From positions 1 to 8,887 of the forward strand of contig CAJMRV010000065.1 of NCBI GenBank assembly GCA_905215795.1: a stretch of 8,887 nucleotides of DNA, read 5' to 3'. The stretch comes from an uncultured bacterium (GTDB lineage: Bacteria; Pseudomonadota; Gammaproteobacteria; Burkholderiales; Burkholderiaceae_F). This document shows positions 6,919 to 8,887 of the stretch, piece by piece; the stretch's first letter is position 1, and the number at the start of each line of letters is the position of its first letter. The translations under genes were made by a program, and so were the position numbers. The notes under the pieces are model-generated. The model had not been told where the DNA came from and ran no database searches. It was given only the letters and a program-made list of their open reading frames with translations.

Positions 6919-7489
6919 GGGACTTCTCCTTCCTGGCCATGACGTCGTCGTAGGCCAGACGCGCGACCTCGGCGTTGGCTTCGGCGACGCGGCCCTTGAA
7001 CTTCTCACCATAGGCCTTGATCACGCTCTCGAGCTTCAGAAGGCCCGTCTGGGCGGCCATGCCCGCGAGCATGCCCGCGCCGGGGAGCGGACGGCCGATC
7101 TTCTCCATCGCGTAGGCCGTCGCCGGCACGCAGACGAGGTGTCCGGGCGGGAGCCTCTTCTCGAGGTCCCCGAGGCCGAGCTCGGCCGGGGTCTGCCCGG
7201 AGTTGACGACCACGTAGCCCTCGGGCTTGAGGCCGGAGAACACGTCCACGCTCTCGAGGAGCGTGCGGTCCTGTACGAGCACGATGTCGGGCTCGACGAC
7301 CGGTTCGCGAAGACGGATCGTCTTCGGGGAGAAGCGCGCGTAGGCGGTGACGGGGGCGCCGGTGCGCTCCGAGCCGAAGCTCGGGAAGGCCTGTGCGTTG
7401 TGGCCCTCCATGAAGCCCGCCAGGGCGAGCATTTCGGCGGCGGTCACCACCCCCTGGCCTCCACGGCCGTGCAATCGAATTTGGAACAC
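6911..7489 (-). CDS. porG: Pyruvate-type 2-oxoacid:ferredoxin oxidoreductase, gamma subunit
   Basis: This 192-residue gamma subunit (POR_N/PorC-like domain) is the first gene of the operon. The family hallmarks are GRGGQG at residues 8-13, followed by VTAAEMLA, and FPSFGSERTGAPV at 35-47; in related enzymes this subunit takes part in CoA handling and subunit assembly. The reading frame begins with GTG at 7489, not ATG: AGGAG lies 6 nt upstream, and the protein enters the family N-terminus (FQIRLHGRGGQG) at once. The first in-frame ATG is only at codon 20, after the GRGGQG motif, so GTG is the real start. The C-terminal KEKSHA tail overlaps the alpha start. A structured leader precedes it (7490 to about 7616). 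Confidence 0.92.
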   Translation of the reverse strand: MFQIRLHGRGGQGVVTAAEMLALAGFMEGHNAQAFPSFGSERTGAPVTAYARFSPKTIRLREPVVEPDIVLVQDRTLLESVDVFSGLKPEGYVVVNSGQTPAELGLGDLEKRLPPGHLVCVPATAYAMEKIGRPLPGAGMLAGMAAQTGLLKLESVIKAYGEKFKGRVAEANAEVARLAYDDVMARKEKSHA

Positions 7490-7512
7490 TGCGGTCTCCT
7501 AAAAGTGGTCTC

Positions 7513-7541
7513 GGAGGCCCTGCCTTCGGGCGGGGTCCTCC
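7513..7541. repeat. GC-rich hairpin with TTCG loop in the por leader
   Basis: On the plus strand GGAGGCCCTGCC (7513-7524) folds onto GGCGGGG-T-CCTCC (7529-7541): 12 pairs with one T·G wobble, one bulged T (7536) and a C(TTCG)G loop at 7525-7528. On the minus strand, which is the strand of the por transcript, the wobble becomes an A·C mismatch and the loop reads CGAA, so the stem is weaker but still likely. It begins about 13 nt upstream of the por Shine-Dalgarno sequence. Confidence 0.55.
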
Positions 7542-7543
7542 CG

Positions 7544-7562
7544 CCCGCCCGGACAGGGCGGG
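7544..7562. repeat. Second GC-only hairpin in the por leader
   Basis: CCCGCCC (7544-7550) is a perfect complement of GGGCGGG (7556-7562), with a 5-nt loop GGACA. All seven pairs are G-C, so it should fold in RNA of either strand. It stands only 2 nt from the TTCG hairpin, making a tandem hairpin pair in the predicted untranslated leader of the por mRNA. Neither hairpin is followed by a proper T-run on either strand, so a simple intrinsic terminator is unlikely. Confidence 0.5.
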
Positions 7563-7607
7563 TCGGCGGGCATCCGTGCAGTATTTGAACGTCTTTTTTT
7601 GATTGTT

Positions 7608-7660
7608 GAAACCTAAGGTTTCACTATAGCGCATAGCCGTATGCTATGGAAGGAGTCCTT
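7608..7660. promoter_or_regulatory. Candidate por promoter overlapped by three dyads
   Basis: The minus strand shows a -10-like TATAGT (7628-7623). Three perfect dyads surround it: GAAACCT-A-AGGTTTC (7608-7622), CATAGC-CGTAT-GCTATG (7632-7648) and AAGGA-G-TCCTT (7650-7660). If TATAGT is used, transcription would begin near 7616, inside the first dyad. The second dyad would fill the -10/-35 spacer, and the third would cover the -35 position, where the hexamer is poor (TTCCAT). A poor -35 with dyads in place is typical of regulated promoters. The dyads are seen directly; the promoter call is inference. Confidence 0.4.
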
Positions 7661-7748
7661 TTCGACGAAGGTGTTTCAGAAGGAAAATCCGGGCGGGAAA
7701 ACCGACTAAACTGAAACGATCGATATTCAATCAAAGGACCGCTCGGAC

Positions 7749-8270
7749 ATGAATCGGAAACGGCTTTTGAACATCCTGGCGGCCGCGGCGGGGTCGGTCG
7801 CGATCCTCGGCGCGCTCAACGGATGTTCCACGCAATCCACTACTATACAGCCTCACTGGACGGCCAAGAAGTCCCCCTTTAGTACTATGCGGATCGAGGG
7901 TTCCAACCGCTTCGTCTGTTCGCTCGACGAAAAGGGGATGTATTGGCGCCACGTCGGGACGACGGGCGTGATACGCGACATGAAGGGGCGCCGGATCGGC
8001 ACCCAGGTCGACGCCTCGACGCTCGTGGACTCGTCGGGCCGGAGCGCGGTGCTCTCCTCTCCCGAGCGCACGGGCCCCGGCGTCACCCGCGCGGACCTCC
8101 CGGACGTGGCCTTCCGCATCGACGCCCCGACTTCGGGCCCCTTCGCGCGCGCCACGGCCATGACCCGTGAGAAAGCCGTGCGCGGAATGCCGCTCTCGGC
8201 GTGCGCTCCCTCCCAGCGCGGGCAGGTCCTGAAGGTCCCCTTCAGCGCTTTGTTACGACTTTGGCGCTGA
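7749..8270 (+). CDS. Small lipoprotein, DUF3455-like
   Basis: This 173-residue protein has a lipoprotein signal peptide: basic MNRKR, a hydrophobic stretch to about residue 22, and a lipobox LNGC at 23-26 with C26 as the acylated cysteine. N at -2 is unusual but tolerated, and the +2 residue is Ser, which by the Lol rule favours the outer membrane. The rest resembles DUF3455: FVC at 55-57, then W66 and V69, D77-x-KGRRIG (a 'D..G..VG' pattern), a region near 88-100 in the place of the family's W-x-x-x-DGS stretch, LPDVAFRI at 117-124, and SACAP at 150-154 ahead of a closing VPFSAL stretch. C57 and C152 may form a disulfide. No enzymatic function is known to me for this family, and the match is by pattern only. 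It starts divergently from the por operon, with AAAGGA about 10 nt before the ATG. A distinct, unnamed lipoprotein family is the alternative. Confidence 0.72.
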   Translation: MNRKRLLNILAAAAGSVAILGALNGCSTQSTTIQPHWTAKKSPFSTMRIEGSNRFVCSLDEKGMYWRHVGTTGVIRDMKGRRIGTQVDASTLVDSSGRSAVLSSPERTGPGVTRADLPDVAFRIDAPTSGPFARATAMTREKAVRGMPLSACAPSQRGQVLKVPFSALLRLWR

Positions 8271-8290
8271 GCGACTCCCTTAAATTTGTT

Positions 8291-8317
8291 AAAATTAAAA
8301 ACCTAGCTTTTAATTTT
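8291..8317. promoter_or_regulatory. Perfect AT-only 10-bp inverted repeat upstream of the DUF1801 gene
   Basis: AAAATTAAAA (8291-8300) and TTTTAATTTT (8308-8317) are exact reverse complements, separated by ACCTAGC. The element ends one base before the CGGAG ribosome binding site of the next gene. It also spans a promoter-like pair: TTGTTA (8286-8291), 17 nt, TTTAAT (8309-8314). If that promoter is real, transcription would start about 8 nt before the ATG, giving a nearly leaderless mRNA. It could instead be an operator, or a weak terminator for the lipoprotein gene. Confidence 0.5.
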
Positions 8318-8328
8318 CGGAGTTGTAA

Positions 8329-8814
8329 ATGGTTCCTGCCGCTACTACGGTCGGAGGCTACCTGCAGAGTCTTCCCAACGATCGTCGAGTCGCTATGGCG
8401 CGTGTCTGCAGCATGATTCGACGTTCGGCGCGCGGCGTTCGCGAAAGCATGCGCTACGGCTTGGCTTTCTATGAACTCGACGGACCGCTTTTCGCGGTCG
8501 AATCACAAGAACGCACGCTCACTCTTTACTTCGCCGAGAAGGACGTCGTCGCTGAATACGCGGACAAGCTCCCGGATCTGGATTCCGAGCACTGCCGCAT
8601 CACCTTCACCGACCTCAACTGCCTCCCTCTCGACCAAGTCGAAAAGGTCGTCCGCGCCTCCCTGGCTGAACGCCGGGCCCGCGATGCCTCCTCTCCGGTC
8701 AATCAATCCGAGCTCCTCAAGATGTGGGGCATCAGCGAGGAGGACGTCGCCGTCGCCCCGCCGATCGTCAGGATCGTCGTCAACGAGGACGACGAAGCCG
8801 CTGAAACGAACTGA
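8329..8814 (+). CDS. DUF1801 (YdhG-like) domain protein
   Basis: This 161-residue soluble, probably cytoplasmic protein matches the DUF1801/YdhG domain at about residues 10-111: YLQSLP at 11-16, RR-x-A-x-x-x-V-x-x-M-I-R at 19-31, ESMRYGLAFYEL at 39-50 (the family's central 'M.YG.P.F' motif), LTLYFAEKDVV at 64-74, and CRITFTDLNCLP at 89-100, ending with VEKVVRAS. Members of the family, such as Bacillus subtilis YdhG (Fra), have been called iron chaperones; others are uncharacterised, and no iron ligand can be assigned here. The last 50 residues form a charged, acidic extension outside the domain. The start ATG has GGAG 6 nt upstream. It lies 58 bp after the lipoprotein gene in the same direction, separated by the AT-rich inverted repeat, so it may have its own promoter. 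Confidence 0.78.
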   Translation: MVPAATTVGGYLQSLPNDRRVAMARVCSMIRRSARGVRESMRYGLAFYELDGPLFAVESQERTLTLYFAEKDVVAEYADKLPDLDSEHCRITFTDLNCLPLDQVEKVVRASLAERRARDASSPVNQSELLKMWGISEEDVAVAPPIVRIVVNEDDEAAETN

Positions 8815-8827
8815 TCCGGACCGGATC
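8813..8827. repeat. Perfect dyad overlapping the DUF1801 stop codon
   Basis: GATCCGG (8813-8819) and CCGGATC (8821-8827) are exact complements around a single A, giving a 15-bp palindrome that begins within the TGA stop codon. A loop of one base is too short for an RNA hairpin unless inner pairs open, so a DNA-binding role or chance is as likely. No function is assigned. Confidence 0.3.
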
Positions 8828-8842
8828 CGTCCCAAATCGAGT

Positions 8843-8874
8843 AGAGGGGAGCACTCTCGGTGCTCCTCCCCTCT
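8843..8874 (+). terminator. Hairpin downstream of the DUF1801 gene (possible terminator)
   Basis: AGAGGGG-AGCAC (8843-8854) pairs with GTGCT-CCT-CCCCTCT (8860-8874): two stems of 7 and 5 pairs with a 3-nt bulge and a 5-nt loop. It starts about 28 nt after the stop codon, where a terminator would be expected. No T-run follows (the next bases are CACACCACC), so intrinsic termination is uncertain. Confidence 0.4.
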
Positions 8875-8887
8875 CACACCACCAACC

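Larger units (their letters stand above)
7490..7748. promoter_or_regulatory. Divergent regulatory region of the por operon and lipoprotein gene
   Basis: This 259-bp spacer separates the minus-strand por operon from the plus-strand lipoprotein gene. It holds five dyad symmetries, listed separately, a run of seven T residues at 7594-7600, and the ribosome binding sites of both flanking genes (AGGAG at about 7496-7500 on the minus strand; AAAGGA around 7733 on the plus strand, about 10 nt before ATG). The half next to the por operon is extremely GC-rich while the centre is AT-rich, as expected where a long structured leader meets a promoter. No small coding sequence with a ribosome binding site was found inside it. 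Confidence 0.6.

Noticed and set aside
6919..7011. Extra 31 codons at the front of the alpha subunit frame
   Set aside because: They overlap the gamma gene, encode a Ser/Arg/Pro-rich stretch with no family match, and the internal ATG at 6918 has a well-placed AGGAG.
1..8887. CRISPR array, insertion sequence, prophage, tRNA or rRNA
   Set aside because: No regularly spaced repeats, transposase or integrase motifs, terminal inverted repeats, or tRNA/rRNA-like segments were seen on either strand.

Overview
The window is GC-rich (coding sequence well over 60% GC by eye, with AT-richer gaps between transcription units). It reads as bacterial chromosome, carrying six confidently identified genes and one lipoprotein gene of less certain family. 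The gene mix is a Na+/serine symporter, a TetA-like efflux carrier, a multi-subunit oxygen-sensitive 2-oxoacid:ferredoxin oxidoreductase, a lipoprotein resembling DUF3455 and a DUF1801 protein. This suggests an anaerobic or microaerophilic Gram-negative. A gut betaproteobacterium of the Sutterellaceae type would fit, but that assignment is inference from gene style and not proven here.

Layout: (1) 84-1313, minus: sstT-type serine/threonine symporter. (2) 1314-1661: a 348-bp divergent spacer serving sstT and the next gene. (3) 1662-2870, plus: an MFS drug-efflux-like carrier of TetA length that seems to lack two of the three membrane aspartates of true tetracycline exporters. (4) 2897-2940: a shared, bidirectional-looking terminator between convergent genes. 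(5) 7489 down to 2952, minus: a tightly packed four-gene operon in the order gamma - alpha - beta - FAD/NAD(P) oxidoreductase with fused 2x[4Fe-4S] ferredoxin. Joints are an 8-nt overlap, a 1-nt overlap and a 5-nt gap. (6) 7490-7748: a divergent regulatory region crowded with dyad symmetries. (7) 7749-8270 and 8329-8814, plus: a small lipoprotein and a DUF1801/YdhG-like protein, separated by an AT-rich perfect inverted repeat. (8) 8815-8887: hairpin-forming sequence at the window edge.

The core of the window is the operon. Gamma, alpha and beta together make a thiamine-diphosphate, CoA-dependent pyruvate-type ferredoxin oxidoreductase. The usual separate delta ferredoxin subunit is missing. 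It appears instead as the C-terminal domain of a GltD-like flavoprotein, so electrons could pass from the 2-oxoacid through ThDP, the beta cluster, the ferredoxin clusters and FAD to NAD(P)+, or in reverse. This is the same logic as the five-subunit NAD-linked phenylglyoxylate dehydrogenase (Pad) of aromatic degraders, in a more compact form. The substrate is probably pyruvate but cannot be fixed from sequence alone. No mobile element, CRISPR array, tRNA or rRNA was seen, and no defence-like or clearly unprecedented system is evident. The least explained material is in the non-coding spacers.
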